Origin: Alviniconcha marisindica
Lineage: Eukaryota > Mollusca > Gastropoda > Provannidae
Length of the DNA: 64,000 bases
Assembly: GCA_018857735.1 (NCBI GenBank)
Contig: JABMCL010002025.1
Coordinates: forward strand, 320,001 to 384,000
Reading direction: 5' to 3'
In this document: positions 44,991-56,500 of the stretch, piece after piece
Position numbering within the stretch: position 1 is the first letter of the stretch
How the letters are laid out: every line of letters begins with the position of its first letter
Program-made: the position numbers and the translations under genes
Notes under the pieces: model-generated
Seen by the model: the letters and a program-made list of their open reading frames with translations, nothing else
Told to the model about the DNA's origin: nothing
Database searches by the model: none

Positions 44991-45053
<63 letters not shown>
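44912..45053. repeat. Duplicated CT microsatellite
   Basis: Two CT blocks separated by TATATAAATACTGACTGATTA; the same spacer (20-base core ATATAAATACTGACTGATTA) precedes the first block, so spacer plus CT forms one duplicated unit. Confidence 0.92.
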
Positions 45054-45057
<4 letters not shown>

Positions 45058-45165
45058 GTACTGTAGTGGAGGTCAGTGATGGTTATTGCAATCAACCCAC
45101 ACAAACAGCTTGGAGACCAGGATCATGCTGCGTGCGGTGCACTGGCCGACTTGTTACAGATCTTC

Positions 45166-45582
45166 CACGTCACCCGTGTTTGTGACATGGAGACCCCTGT
45201 CTTCCCCGTCACCCGTGTTTGTGACATGGGGACCCCTATCTTCCCCGTCACCCGTGTTTGTAACATGGGGACCCCTATCTTTCCCCGTCACCCATGTTTG
45301 TGACATGGGGACCCCTATCTTCCCCGTCACCCGTGTTTGTGACATGGGGACCCCTATCTTCCCCGTCACCCGTGTTTGTGACATGGGGACCCCTTTGCCG
45401 TCGCCCGTGTTTGTGACATGGGGACCCCTTTGCCGTCACCCGTGTTTGCGACATGGGGAACCCTTTTTCTGTCACCCGTGTTTGTGACATGGGGACCCCT
45501 TTGCCGTCACCCGTGTTTGTGACATGGGGACCCCTTTGCCGTCACCCGTGTTTGTGACATGGGGACCCCTTTGCCGTCAGCA
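45166..45582. repeat. 34-43-bp minisatellite, 11 copies
   Basis: CCCGTGTTTGTGACATGGGG, ACCCCTATCTTCCCCGTCA; later units lose the TATCTTCCC part and read ACCCCTTTGCCGTCA. Confidence 0.94.
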
Positions 45583-45777
45583 CGTGGACAACAACGGGCT
45601 CCACGTGCATCGAGTCAGGGTTCCTACGGTCTTTGAAATTTGGAAAAAAACACCTGCCAATTGCAAGGCCTATAATTCAAGTGGTGTCTCTGAAAGTTTG
45701 CAAATTTGGGATTCCATGCTCAAACTAAAAAGTCAGCTATTCCCTGACCGATAAAAACTGGCCAGAGAATTTCATAC

Positions 45778-45955
45778 TTCGATATAAATCATAATCATAA
45801 AATGGGATATAAATCATGATCATAAAATGGGATATGAATCGTATACTTCGATATAAATCATTATCATAATTGGGGATACAAATCATGATCATTAAAATGG
45901 GATATAAATCATGATCATAAAATGGGATATACATCATGATCATAAAATGGCAGTT
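45778..45955. repeat. About 25-bp tandem repeat
   Basis: GATATAAATCATGATCATAA, AATGG; seven units. The core ATCATGATCAT is near-palindromic. Confidence 0.9.
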
Positions 45956-47310
45956 AAACATTAGCGTCTGATTTGTGAAGCGAAGGGTGTGCATGCATCA
46001 CGTTTGTTCAATTTAAGATGAGTACTCTGTCAAATTTGCCTTTAACAATTGAAAGAAAAACAAGAGAGAGAGGGGGGAAGAAAAAGGAATGGTCATGAAA
46101 ACTGAATTTTGGATTGAAAGTTTGTAGGAACCCTGCTGGAGGGAATCGGCCTGTTGTTTCCAGTCCTCTCGCCATGTTGTGATCGTCAGTCGTTTGTACG
46201 TCACGTGTTTCATATTTTCAAGTGGGCCAGGTGTATTTTGCGTTGACCGTAATTAAACGAGTGTCGATTTTTATCTGGGTTTCCTTTTTCAGGGCGTGCA
46301 TTTTTCTCTGATTTGTGCCATATTTTCTTTTTTCTTTTTGTATACATGTACGTATGTGTAGCGTTTTGCACTAGAGTTGTATGACTTGCCGGTTTGTTTG
46401 TTTTTTAGGTTTTTTTTTTTTTTTAGTTGAGAGTTGATTTTAGGTATACATTGATATTGGAATGTATATGTTATGCATATGTGAGTAAAGTTGAAGATGC
46501 GTGGGGCTCGCCTGAAATTGTTTGATTTTCCTATGCTTTGAAAAGAAGAGACATTCGTGTGCATCCTTTTGTGTTTTCCTGTACGAAAGTCGCACATCCC
46601 AGATCATGTCACGTGCGTGCAGAATGCCGCGTGCCCTATGCAGACAGACACGCATGTTGCAGGTGGTTGCACGTTATGCGGATATTCCATTATTTTAAAT
46701 ACACCCCGATCGTACACTGACTCATCGTCGGGATTTGAAACACCCACAATGCACGTCTTCATACCTTATACCCATTAATTATTACTGCACGTTTCCGGCA
46801 TTATAATTTTTATATATATATATAACGCAGTGCATGTCACCAGTGGACTTGGTGGCTTCTCTCTTTTTGGTCATTGTGTATGTCAGATGTTGCCGTGTAT
46901 GAGTGTGTGCTTCTATGCATTATGTACGGAGGAGTGCAGTGCTTTAAATATACAGAATTATGCAGACCAGAATATAATACTCCCTTGAAGAAAAAAAATG
47001 GGGGGAACAAAACCGAAAACAAACCTAAAGGGAAAAGATGACAGGCGTACCATTTTATAATCAGTTTGTCATAATTATTTCGTTTTGGCCATTTACATTT
47101 GTAACAAAACGAGACGATTTGGCACTGCCCCGATACAGAGCTGATTTTGAAGCAGGCTTTGATTTTGAAGACATCCACATCTCTTTCCTCAGCCTCCAAC
47201 ACGTCAACCGGAAGTATGCGTGAACAGCATGTACGGCCTAACGTAACGACTCGATTATTTTAGCACTGTTCATTCAGTCGTGTACACCATTTATGCAGAT
47301 TTTCTGTTAA
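45956..47310. other. Intergenic, nothing recognised
   Basis: No array or gene recognised. A short TA run lies at 46812-46823. Confidence 0.35.
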
Positions 47311-47315
47311 AGATC

Positions 47316-47482
47316 CGTTTGAGACAACAGTTCTCAGAACTGATGAGCTCAACATCGTATCCGTTTGAGAAAACAGTTTTTAGAACTCATGAGATCAACA
47401 TCGTATCCGTTTGAGAAAACAGTTTTTAGAACTCATGAGATCAACATCGTATCCGTTTGAGAAAACAGTTCTCAGAACATCG
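47316..47482. repeat. About 46-bp tandem repeat, 3.5 copies
   Basis: ATCCGTTTGAGAAAACAGTT, TTTAGAACTCATGAGATCAA, CATCGT. The two middle copies are identical. Confidence 0.9.
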
Positions 47483-48867
47483 TTTTCAAATCCTTGGTGT
47501 GGAGCACCTTTTTGTCTAAAGTGGCCGCCCTCGACTTGCAAGGCGAAACCTCCCGCCGTAGAAAGGTATTGAGACGTTTGGATGAAAGTTGAATGACGCT
47601 AACGTTGAATAGAGTGATCCGGTGTTATGTGCACCGTACGGATTCCCTTTTTGATCATCCACTCACGCCACAGTGCTTTTAATAACGGAGACACTGTGTG
47701 TCATAGTACGAGAACGGCCGGGGAAATGAGACATGGGTGAAAGTACTTCTGGATTTGAACGGAACTTTGTCAAATATAAATATCTGAACTGGGATGCAAA
47801 CGGGCGTGGAAATGGGTCATTCTGTTTTCCTGATCCCATGTTTGCCCGGAAACAGACAACAGGTCTGTACTCTTCGGAACTGTGGAGCGTTGTAAGTTAA
47901 AAAAGCAAGGTACACTTTCTGTGAAGGCGAAAACTGACGTGACTATGTTTCGCTGAATTTTTCTACACACCTTGGCTTGGTCTGACGTGTCGGAACACGT
48001 AGGCACCACCAGCCAGAACACCGAAGGCTACGTTAAAATGTTGTTGCGCGCTGCATATTTATTTGGGGACTATCTTCTCAGTCGGGTGACAGACACCCGG
48101 ATTGTTCGGCTGGGGAACGTGAAAACTACAACAGCAACTGAATTTCTGCACGTGACTGCCGCACGTGACCTGGAGATCGGGGGGCGCGGGCTTCAGGACA
48201 AGCTAATACAAAATAAATACAGAAGAAGTTTGTTATTCATAATAAATGCACCGAATGAAAATTTGCCTTTTGGGTCACTCCAATTTCACAGTAAAAAGGA
48301 CAGGTAGACGATTCAACACAACTAGGATAAGAGTATACAAATAAAACGGATTAAGTCGTCATAAAACGTCGCTTCTGATACCGATTAAGTGTACGCAAAG
48401 GGTTTACCGGTCGCTTTTGAGGGTGAGGGTAGAGCGCATGTGGGTCTTCCCCCAAACGCCATCTTGAGCCGGACTCATCTGAAACAAAGTCGGCTAAAGC
48501 AGAAAGACTCATTATGATCACGTCACCGTTGCACTGCTCAAAGACGCCAGCAAAGCCCGTTTCATTACTTTCTACTGTCCACATTCTCTGAAATTCATTA
48601 TAGATTGACTAGATCATTCTGCTCATTCATGACGTGTAAGGTAAATGTATTGCGTCACCTGATGTATGTTCACCGCATCCAATCGTTTCATCGCCGATGC
48701 AGGCTGTCATACAGAGTTATCTAATTGAACCAAGGTGCAGAGGGAATGGAAGTGGGCGTGTTTTTAATGTCGAGACTGTTGTATGTTTTCTGGTTTTCTG
48801 TTTTTTTAACGATTATACAGAGTTGTGCCATGTAACATTTGTCATTCGTAAGAGAACAGGCACCCAT

Positions 48868-48868
<1 letters not shown>
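47483..48868. other. Intergenic, nothing recognised
   Basis: Open frames (for example 47972-48307) show no domain or repeat and no supporting neighbours. Confidence 0.35.
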
Positions 48869-48869
<1 letters not shown>

Positions 48870-48933
<64 letters not shown>

Positions 48934-49087
48934 CCATTGAAACGTGCAGAAAAGAAAGCTGTAACGGTTCGAGTCTGGTCTGTCTCGTCATATCGTTTGG
49001 TCCTTTCCCTCTTGAATAAAGTCTGTGAAAAAGGTACAGCCATACATTGCATGTGTATATGCGTGTGTGTGTTTGAGAGGGAGAGGG

Positions 49088-49136
<49 letters not shown>

Positions 49137-49188
49137 GTAAGCCCTTTGAACATACACTCACAACGACTTGGTCAAAATGTGAAACAGT

Positions 49189-49240
<52 letters not shown>
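48870..49240. repeat. CT, GT and CA microsatellites
   Basis: CT at 48871-48930, GT at 49091-49133 and CA at 49190-49237. The GT and CA blocks are inverted relative to each other about 60 bases apart and could pair. Confidence 0.93.
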
Positions 49241-49241
<1 letters not shown>

Positions 49242-49770
49242 TCGCTTTCACTCCAGCAGCGCGAAAACAATACTATAACCGTCACGATAATGTGTTTATC
49301 CTGTAAAACAATTATAATTTCTGTACAATACACGTGTTCAAAAAAGCCTTTTCGGACATCAAAACGACCAGTTAGCATCGTAAACGCCTTATACTACAGC
49401 TGCGTATTGTCAACGACAGTAAATTCACTGTCATTGCTACATCGCCAGTCTTAGCTAGCCAACCACGGACTGGGAGAGTAGGCGCCAAGAACTACACGCA
49501 CCGGAAATCGGAAACTAAGAGCGCATCTGATTGGTTGCAATCTAAAATCTGTGTAAATGTTCAACCAATCGCAGACGTGAACGGATTGGATAAAAACTGT
49601 CCAGCCCAACATGGAACATGTGGACAGCAGTGTCAGTGGTTTTGACCACGAATCGACCTGTACGAATTCGTCTTCTTCCTTTTTTCCCCTTCTTTTTCTT
49701 CTGCTTCTTTCTTTCTTCTGCTTCTCTCTGTCTGTCTCTGTCTCTGTCTCTCTGTCTCTCGCACACCGCG

Positions 49771-49819
<49 letters not shown>

Positions 49820-50141
49820 GCGCTACTGATTGTGTGTGTGTGTGTGCGCGTGTGTGTGTATCTGCTACAGTGCTATGCAACTCCAGAAAATTAATCCATG
49901 AACAAACTTTACTGGAAACATTAGGCTAACGATACAAACCACAAAATTACAATTTTAATCAAACAAAAAAGAAGAAGAAGGTGAAAGGAAGAAAGATGCA
50001 TACCAAAATATACAGCGTCCTTTAAAAAAATAAAAACAATAAACGCTAGCTGCCTTGCTGCGACCCCATCAAAAGACCTCATGCGTGATATTTCTTCACA
50101 GACAGTCCTTGTTAACGATACATGGCTGAAGACGGCACATA
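49241..50141. other. Region downstream of the chitin-binding gene
   Basis: Contains a CA block at 49780-49818. On the minus strand an ATTAAA at 49959-49954, about 185 bases past the stop codon, is a possible poly(A) signal for the gene ending at 50142. No other feature. Confidence 0.35.
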
Positions 50142-50581
50142 TTATTTTTGGCTGATCCTCGCGAAGTCAGGAACGTTGTCGCCACACACGATGTTATCGG
50201 GATAATCACAATTTTTCGTCGCTCCGTTATAAAACAGGCCCTCTGGGCAGGACAGACCAACACCGACCCCGCCGGCCAAGCACATCGCAAAACCCAGCGC
50301 AGGACAGCCCAGCGTGTAATTGGCGTAGAGGGCTGAGTCACGTGACTGCCTTGAACATCCGGGGCCGGTAACTCCGCAGAAGAAGGAAGATGGCGACGCA
50401 CAGGTGTCGGTGCCTTCGTCGAAGACTCGCCCTTTCGCGCAGGTTTGACGTGAAAGGACGCCGTTTCTGCAGACGAAGTATCGAGAACTGGGACAACTCT
50501 TCGAATAGTCGGGGTAGTAAGTAACAGTTGCCTCTCTTGGGCACGAAAGCTGGCTCTGAACTTTGTTCTGACTTTCCCGCA
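50142..50581 (-). CDS. Chitin-binding protein exon 2 (domains 2 and 3)
   Basis: Begins right after a 13-T tract and CAG. Reads VRESQNKVQSQLSC with the first codon completed from exon 1, and ends DFARISQK plus stop. There is no methionine near the exon start, which agrees with an internal exon. Confidence 0.88.
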
Positions 50582-53500
50582 CTGAAAAAAAAAAAAATAT
50601 AAAAATAAATTAAATCAGCGGATTTTCGATACGCGGGAGAGAATACTGAAGGTATTTATCAGAACCTGACAGTCTTAAATTATACTCGTTCAGAGACTGG
50701 GGGACCTGCATGGCACTCAGCTAAGCAACTCGACCCCATCTCTCCGCCACGGGGCGGGGATGGCTCAGTGGTGAGAGCGCCGGACTCGTGATTGAAAGGT
50801 TGCGAGTTCGAATCCCTGCAGGGGCGGCGGGAAAATTTTCTTCTCCAGGGGCGACCTTCTGTGCTGACTCTAATTTCGGTATCCGTTCCACCCCCGTGTT
50901 ACCCCAGCAGCACGTAAAAGAACCCGGTCATTCTGCCAAAAGTGCAGTTGGCAGGTTACAGCTAAACACGTATACACCTTACGTATGTGGCTTTGCATGG
51001 AGTGATATGGTGCATGGTTGTATGGTGTACACAGAACTTGCGCCGAGACGGCTGCAGTTTCATGTGGCACCAGCCATGCCAGCGCTGTAAGTACACCACT
51101 AAGCGATCATCAATCATTCAGTGTCTCATCAGTACTGGTACAGTGTTACTAACTTGAATACCCACGTGTCTGGCAGAGATGACTGCAGTGTGAACCAGTA
51201 TGAGACTTGGACCGCTTTGTGTACAACTTCAACAAATAGACTCTGAGACTAATAACGTTCGATAGACATCACACGTATCTGAAGCCGTGACTTTCGTGGA
51301 GTTTACCGTGTAGTCACTCCGGCATCGATTGCTCAGATGCCAAATGGTTAGTTGTTGTTGTTGTTGGTGGTGGTAGGTAGTGTTGCTGAATGTCCTCGGA
51401 TGTCAGTTGACATATTAGGGACAAGCTGAGACCAATGCCGAAGCACGGTTCAATGTAGCGTAGAGGGCTGAGTCACGTTAGCCAGAAGGCTCGTGAGGAC
51501 GGACAGTCCAGGACGGCCACCTCGACTCTCACACAGCTCCTGAACTATGTGTTGTTGTTGTTGTTGTTGTTGTTGATCGCTTTTATATGGCGCTATTCTC
51601 CACTCTGGAGCAGACTCACTGCACTCTACATGAGTGAATAGCTTTTCACGGCGCGTTTTTGGAATATCTACCGAAGTGGTGTACTCACAGCGCTGGCATG
51701 GCTGGTGCCACGTGAAACTGCTGCCGTCTCGGCGCGTCCTGTGTACACCATACAACCATGCACCATGTCACTTCATGCAAAGCCACATGCGTAAGGTGCA
51801 TGCGCGTTTAGCTGTAACCTGCCACATGCACTTTGGGCAGAATGACCGGGTCTTTTACGTGCTGCTGCGGTAACACGGGGGTGGAACGGATACCGAAATG
51901 AGTCGACACAGAAAGTTGACCATGGAGAAGAAAATTCTCCCGCCGCTCCTGCAGGGATTCGAACCCTCGACCTTTCAATCACGAGTCCGGCGCTCTCACC
52001 ACTGAGCTATCCCTGCTCCCCTATTGTACACGACAGTGTCCATCATCTTATTCGCTTCACCGCGACAACGTCTGCCATCGTATCTCCGGAGAAGGGTACC
52101 CAGTGGCAGGGACGGAGACCACAGGAAGTAGGGAGAGGAGGAGGCTATAACTGTGCCTAACGCTGCACTGTCACCACCAGAGCGATCCTGCAGCACGATC
52201 GACAGCCGTGTACTTAAGCCCCTTCAATGTAGCATCCACAGAGAGTGGGGCAAAGTCCCATTTAAACAGTGTCCACGAAGCACGCCGTTTGAAGAGAAGG
52301 GAGACAGACTCCAGAGCTCAGGAGCCGAGCGAAAGTCGAGGAGGCCGTCCTGGGCTCCCCGTCCCTAATAAGCCTGATGGTTTCTGTCAGTGGCCGTAAA
52401 GCAACATTGGAAGAAAGAGAAACCGAAGCGGAATCGAACCGAAGTCTGCTTACCCGGGTTGTTCTAGCGGTAAGGCGCCAGGGGAAGGTACCAAACATCG
52501 ATGCTCGGAGTGAAGCGCGGAGATAAAGAGTGCCCCTTTAAGTGGCGTAACCAGTTCTGACAAGAGCTGGGGAGGAAGGTGCCGGGAAGCAATGCTGGGA
52601 GTGTAGCAGGGAGTGTGCCCAGTGCCCATACTCACCCAGGCACGACGGGTGGAGCGTGGCGGTACTGGATGACGCTAGGAGTGCAGCAGGGAGTGTGCCT
52701 AGTACGACGCTGGGAGTGCAGCAGGGAGTGTGCCAAGTACGACGCTGGGAGTGCAGCAGGGAGCGTGCCTAGTACGACGCTGGGAGTGCAGCAGGGAGTG
52801 TGCCAGTACGACGCTGGGAGTGCAGCAGGGAGTGTGCCTAGTACGACGCTGGGAGTGCAGCAGGGAGTGTGCCAAGTACGACGCTGGGAGTGCAGCAGGG
52901 AGTGTGCCTAGTACGACGCTGGGAGTGTAGCAGGGAGTGTGCCTAGTACGACGCTGGGAGTGTAGCAGGGAGTGTGCCTAGTACGACGCTGGGAGTGTAG
53001 CAGGGAGTGTGCCTAGTACGACGCTGGGAGTGCAGCAGGGAGTGTGCCTAGTACGACGCTGGGAGTGAGCAGGGAGTGTGCCTAGTACGACGCTGGGAGT
53101 GTAGCAGGGAGTGTGCCTAGTACGACGCTGGGAGTGCAGCAGGGAGTGTGCCTAGTACGACGCTGGGAGTGTAGCAGGGAGTGTGCCTAGTACGACGCTG
53201 GGAGTGCAGCAGGGAGTGTGCCTAGTACGACGCTGGGAGTGCAGCAGGGAGTGTGCCTAGTACGACGCTGGGAGTGTAGCAGGGAGTGTGCCTAGTACGA
53301 CGCTGGGAGTGCAGCAGGGAGTGTGCCTAGTACGACGCTGGGAGTGAGCAGGGAGTGTGCCTAGTACGACGCTGGGAGTGTAGCAGGGAGTGTGCCTAGT
53401 ACGACGCTGGGAGTGCAGCAGGGAGTGTGCCTAGTACGACGCTGGGAGTGTAGCAGGGAGTGTGCCTAGTACGACGCTGGGAGTGCAGCAGGGAGTGTGC

Positions 53501-55000
53501 CTAGTAACTCCCCCGACCGCGGGTGGAGCGTGGACGTGTGCTAGAGACGCTGGGAGTGTAGCAGGGAGTGTGCCTAGTACGACGCTGGGAGTGCAGCAGG
53601 GAGTGTGCCTAGTACGACGCTGGGAGTGCAGCAGGGAGTGTGCCTAGTACGACGCTGGGAGTGTAGCAGGGAGTGTGCCTAGTACGACGCTGGGAGTGCA
53701 GCAGGGAGTGTGCCTAGTACGACGCTGGGAGTGTAGCAGGGAGTGTGCCTAGTACGACGCTGGGAGTGCAGCAGGGAGTGTGCCTAGTACGACGCTGGGA
53801 GTGTAGCAGGGAGTGTGCCTAGTACGACGCTGGGAGTGTAGCAGGGAGTGTGCCTAGTACGACGCTGGGAGTGTAGCAGGGAGTGTGCCTAGTAGACGCT
53901 GGGAGTGCAGCAGGGAGTGTGCCTAGTACGACGGTGGGAGTGAGCAGGGAGTGTGCCTAGTACGACGCTGGGAGTGCAGCAGGGAGTGTGCCTAGTACGA
54001 CGCTGGGAGTGTAGCAGGGAGTGTGCCTAGTACGACGCTGGGAGTGCAGCAGGGAGTCTGCCCAGTGCCCATACTCACCCAGACACGACGGGTGGAGCGT
54101 GGCGGTACTAGATGACGCTGGGAGTGTAGCAGGGAGTGTGCCTAGTACGACGCTGGGAGTGTAGCAGGGAGTGTGCCTAGTACGACGCTGGGAGTGCAGC
54201 AGGGAGTGTGCCTAGTACGACGCTGGGAGTGCAGCAGGGAGTGTGCCTAGTACGACGCTAGGAGTGTAGCAGGGAGTGGGCCCAGTGCCCATACTCACCC
54301 AGACACGACGGGTGGCGCGTGGCGTTACTAGATGACGCTGGGAGTGTAGCAGGGAGTGTGCCTAGTACGATGCTGGGAGTGTAGCAGGGAGTGTGCCTAG
54401 TACGATGCTGGGAGTGTAGCAGGGAGTGTGCCTAGTACGACGCTTGGAGTGTAGCAGGGAGTGTCCCTTAGTGCGCATACTCACCCAGACACGACGGGTG
54501 GAGCGTGGCGGTACTAGATGACGCTGGGAGTGTAGCAGGGAGTGTGCCTCCTACGACGCTGGGAGTGTAGCAGGGAGCGTGCCTAGTACGACGCTGGGAG
54601 TGCAGCAGGGAGTGTGCCTAGTACGACGCTGGGAGTGCAGCAGGGAGTGTGCCTAGTACGACGCTGGGAGTGCAGCAGGGAGCGTGCCTAGTACGACGCT
54701 GGGAGTGTAGCAAGGAGTGTGCCTAGTACGACGCTGGGAGTGTAGCGGGGAGTGTGCCCAGTGCCCATACTCACCCAGACACGACGGGTGGAGCGTGGCG
54801 GTGCAGACGAGGCGCGAGGGGTCGAAGGCGGTGCCCCGGGGGCAGGGCAGCTGTCGCAGGACCCGGCCCCTGAAGCAGAGGGAGTAGCGGCGACAGGACG
54901 AGGTCACCGGCGCCAGGCTGAAGAGGAAGGACGACGACGAGCACGGGTTGCACGTGCCGAGCGGCGCCAGCAGGGAGACCAGGACGAGAAGAGGCGCCAT
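50142..55000 (-). CDS. Secreted protein with three chitin-binding (CBM14/peritrophin-A) domains, two coding exons
   Basis: Probable extracellular chitin-binding protein, as found in peritrophic or shell matrices; the actual tissue is unknown. Joined exons 55000-54775 and 50581-50142 give 221 residues. The signal peptide MAPLLVLVSLLAPLGTC is followed by three domains with six cysteines each. Domain 1 reads from CSSSSFLFS to TLHPSC (all in exon 1). Domain 2 reads CPREATVTYYPDYSKSC to ASPSSFFC. Domain 3 reads CSRQSRDSALYANYTLGC to DYPDNIVC. CBM14 spacing fits (C2-C3 five to six residues, C4-C5 eleven to twelve). The exon 1 donor CTGG|GTGAGT and exon 2 acceptor TTTTTTTCAG|TGCGGG agree in phase (phase 1, joining to Val). 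No catalytic domain. The start at 55000 is preferred to an in-frame ATG at 55033, because the intervening CTCTCTCCCTCTCCAACCCAG looks like a splice acceptor tract. Confidence 0.87.
50752..51100 (+). mobile_element. tRNA-derived SINE (family E), forward copy
   Basis: Head GGGGATGGCTCAGTGGTGAG, AGCGCCGG, with B-box-like GCGAGTTCGAATCCCTGC. Body GTATCCGTTCCACCCCCGTG, AGCACGTAAAAGAACCCGGT, then CATGGTTGTATGGTGTACAC and CCAGCCATGCCAGCGCTGTA. The head is tRNA-like (A- and B-boxes). Lies in the chitin-binding gene's intron and is antisense to that gene. Confidence 0.85.
51386..51547 (+). mobile_element. Dispersed repeat family C, copy with a 21-bp foreign patch
   Basis: Follows the family up to CGAAGCACGGTTCAATG. 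Then 51458-51478 reads GCGTAGAGGGCTGAGTCACG plus T in place of the usual GCTTTACGTCCACGGAAAC, before returning to CCAGAAGGCTCGTGAGGACG. The patch equals positions 50323-50343 inside exon 2 of the chitin-binding gene. Confidence 0.8.
51575..52019 (-). mobile_element. tRNA-derived SINE (family E), reverse copy with longer tail
   Basis: Inverted relative to 50752-51100, with the same modules: head at 51955-52019 (GCAGGGATTCGAACCCTCGA ... CCACTGAGCTATCCC), body, then an extra tail CTCTGGAGCAGACTCACTGC to TCTACCGAAGTGG. The two copies could form a long hairpin in the intron RNA. Confidence 0.85.
52060..52480. mobile_element. Mosaic of SINE A and family C pieces
   Basis: 52080-52315 resembles the reversed body of SINE A (CAGTGTCC..., CACCAGAGCGATCCTGCAG). 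52310-52395 is a reversed end of family C (AAAGTCGAGGAGGCCGTCCT, GGGCTCC) running into CCGTCCCTAATAAGCCTGATGG-like tail (core CCCTAATAAGCC). 52420-52480 has a scrambled tRNA-like end (GAATCGAACC, CTAGCGGTAAGGCGCC). Confidence 0.5.
52490..52595 (-). repeat. Dispersed repeat family D, copy 2
   Basis: Reverse of the modules at 38150-38245: CCGGCACCTTCCTCCCCAGC, GGTTACGCCACTTAAAGGGG, CACTCTTTATCTCCGCGC, CCGAGCATCGATG. It abuts the start of the 35-bp array. Confidence 0.65.
52590..54774 (-). repeat. 35-bp array with embedded copies of the chitin-binding exon 1 end and donor
   Basis: Basic unit (plus strand) ACGCTGGGAGTGCAGCAGGG, AGTGTGCCTAGTACG; about 55 copies, mostly exact 35-mers. At about 52615-52670, 54060-54115, 54290-54345 and 54475-54530, a longer block holds the reversed exon end and donor (CATACTCACC, then CGACGGGTGGAGCGTGGCG). 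A shrunken one lies at 53505-53550. The true donor at 54774 has the same sequence, so the array grew out of this junction. Confidence 0.93.
54775..55000 (-). CDS. Chitin-binding protein exon 1 (signal peptide and domain 1)
   Basis: 75 codons plus one base. The C-terminal SCL is followed by the donor GGTGAGTATGGGC. The last 25-30 exon bases and this donor recur at least four times inside the intron array at 52590-54770. Confidence 0.87.
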
Positions 55001-55803
55001 GCGGGGCCCTGGGTTGGAGAGGGAGAGAGCCATTGTGAATTCTGTGGGGAAAGGGGGGGGGGGGGGGGGAGAACCATTGTGAATTCAGGGATGTGGGGGG
55101 GGGGGGGGGGGGGGGGAGAGCATCATTAATTCTGTAGGCAAGAACCGGTCTTCCTTGAAAGGACGAGAGAGGATCAATCACACAAACATCGGGACTGTTT
55201 CAAAAGCAACGTTGGGGAAACTTCTGAGAGACACGGTGGAGCCCATATCGGTTTTTCCGAAAGCATAGGTACTATATTGAACTGACCTGAACGGATGAGA
55301 AAACCACCAGAGCAGCAACAAAGACAACAAAACTCACTCAGGTCACACCGATGTGCCAGACTCCTCGATGTCCGGAAAGACGTTCCCATCTCGAGATTGA
55401 TTTCTCGCCCACTCAGTGAAAACTTTCGGTTGTCATGTCTACGCCTTTCTCGGGTAGATAGACAAAAAGCTTCAATGCAGCTGTTTCGACACAGTGGTGG
55501 TGACTTCAAAGATGCTCTCTGCTTACCTATGTGATGCTACTGAGGGTGAGCTATTCAGACGCTTTCGCGAATTTTTCCCAGTGGAATGTATACCTACCCA
55601 CTCACCTCCCTTCCTTGTAGTAGGTACAGAACTTGTAGGAACATCTGTACAGACAAGTAAGCTCGTGAAAAGCAGAACACCGCGAGGCACAGGCGTACGA
55701 CAAAACATGCTATTGTTTTACATTGTGACATCGTGACAGGTGTATGTATGTTTGTGTGTGTCCGTGTGCATGTGCGCGCATGGGTGTGTGTGTGTGTGTG
55801 TGG

Positions 55804-55875
<72 letters not shown>

Positions 55876-55908
55876 TTACTAGGGGGTGGGAAGGGAGCGA
55901 GGGGTGGT

Positions 55909-55945
<37 letters not shown>

Positions 55946-56085
55946 TTCGATACAGAGCAGATCATAACACGAGTTCAGCTGTGTTGTACGATGTAAACCT
56001 GTTGTAGCTGTCACCAGCACAGTCACCACCAGTTCAAATCAGTTCAATGTGGTATCTACGCGCTCGAGAATGCTTATATGTGCTT
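55001..56085. other. Upstream of the chitin-binding gene, microsatellites
   Basis: Poly-G runs at 55061-55069 and 55096-55114 are flanked by duplicated GAACCATTGTGAATTC-like segments (also in the 5' part of the gene). A GT-rich zone lies at 55780-55945. The first exon and promoter of the chitin-binding gene should lie here but could not be pinned. Confidence 0.4.
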
Positions 56086-56467
56086 CATCTCATCCCTCGA
56101 AAAGGTTTTCCCATGTTACTGACCTTTCCAGCCTTTTCAATAATTTGGGACTGATTGACGATATCCCTTTCTCTCCCTCTCAAGCACGAACGTTTATCGG
56201 TTCCTTTTCTACGTCTCTCTCCTCCAGGAGACCCCTGGTGTGATGTCTTTGCTTTGTGCCTGCATGTAGTGTCTCAAGCTCCTCAACACTTGAGATCTTC
56301 CGAGACGAAAACCACTTGTGACAATTGCTTTGCCCCGCGCCAGTGTGTCTGCTCGGTCATTTCCACTCACTCCAACATGTCCGGGGCAGTACATCCACAG
56401 AGGTTTTCGAAGGTAGGTGTCGAAGATTGACACGGGCCAGTCTGGTTGTCCCAGTCCACATTTCACG

Positions 56468-56498
<31 letters not shown>

Positions 56499-56500
56499 CA
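56085..56500 (-). pseudogene. LINE RNase H relic, broken
   Basis: The minus strand encodes VKCGLGQPDWPV, then PLWMYCPGHVGVSGNDRADT, LARGKAIVTSGFRLGRSQVL. This is a clear C-terminal half of a LINE-type RNase H (the CPGH-GV-GN-RAD motif). A frameshift follows near 56235, after which a second frame reads VNQSQIIEKAG and on to about 56090, again as in related LINEs. A GTT triplet run at 56468-56498 (poly-Asn in frame) replaces the upstream part. Not functional. Confidence 0.8.

Noticed and set aside
50752..50830. Functional tRNA gene
   Set aside because: It is the head of a SINE with a second inverted copy nearby and a shared non-tRNA body; no 3' terminator-like T run directly follows the head.
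55031..55033. Upstream in-frame ATG as the start of the chitin-binding protein
   Set aside because: The 11 codons it adds are the pyrimidine tract of a likely splice acceptor, and they would push the signal peptide away from the N-terminus.
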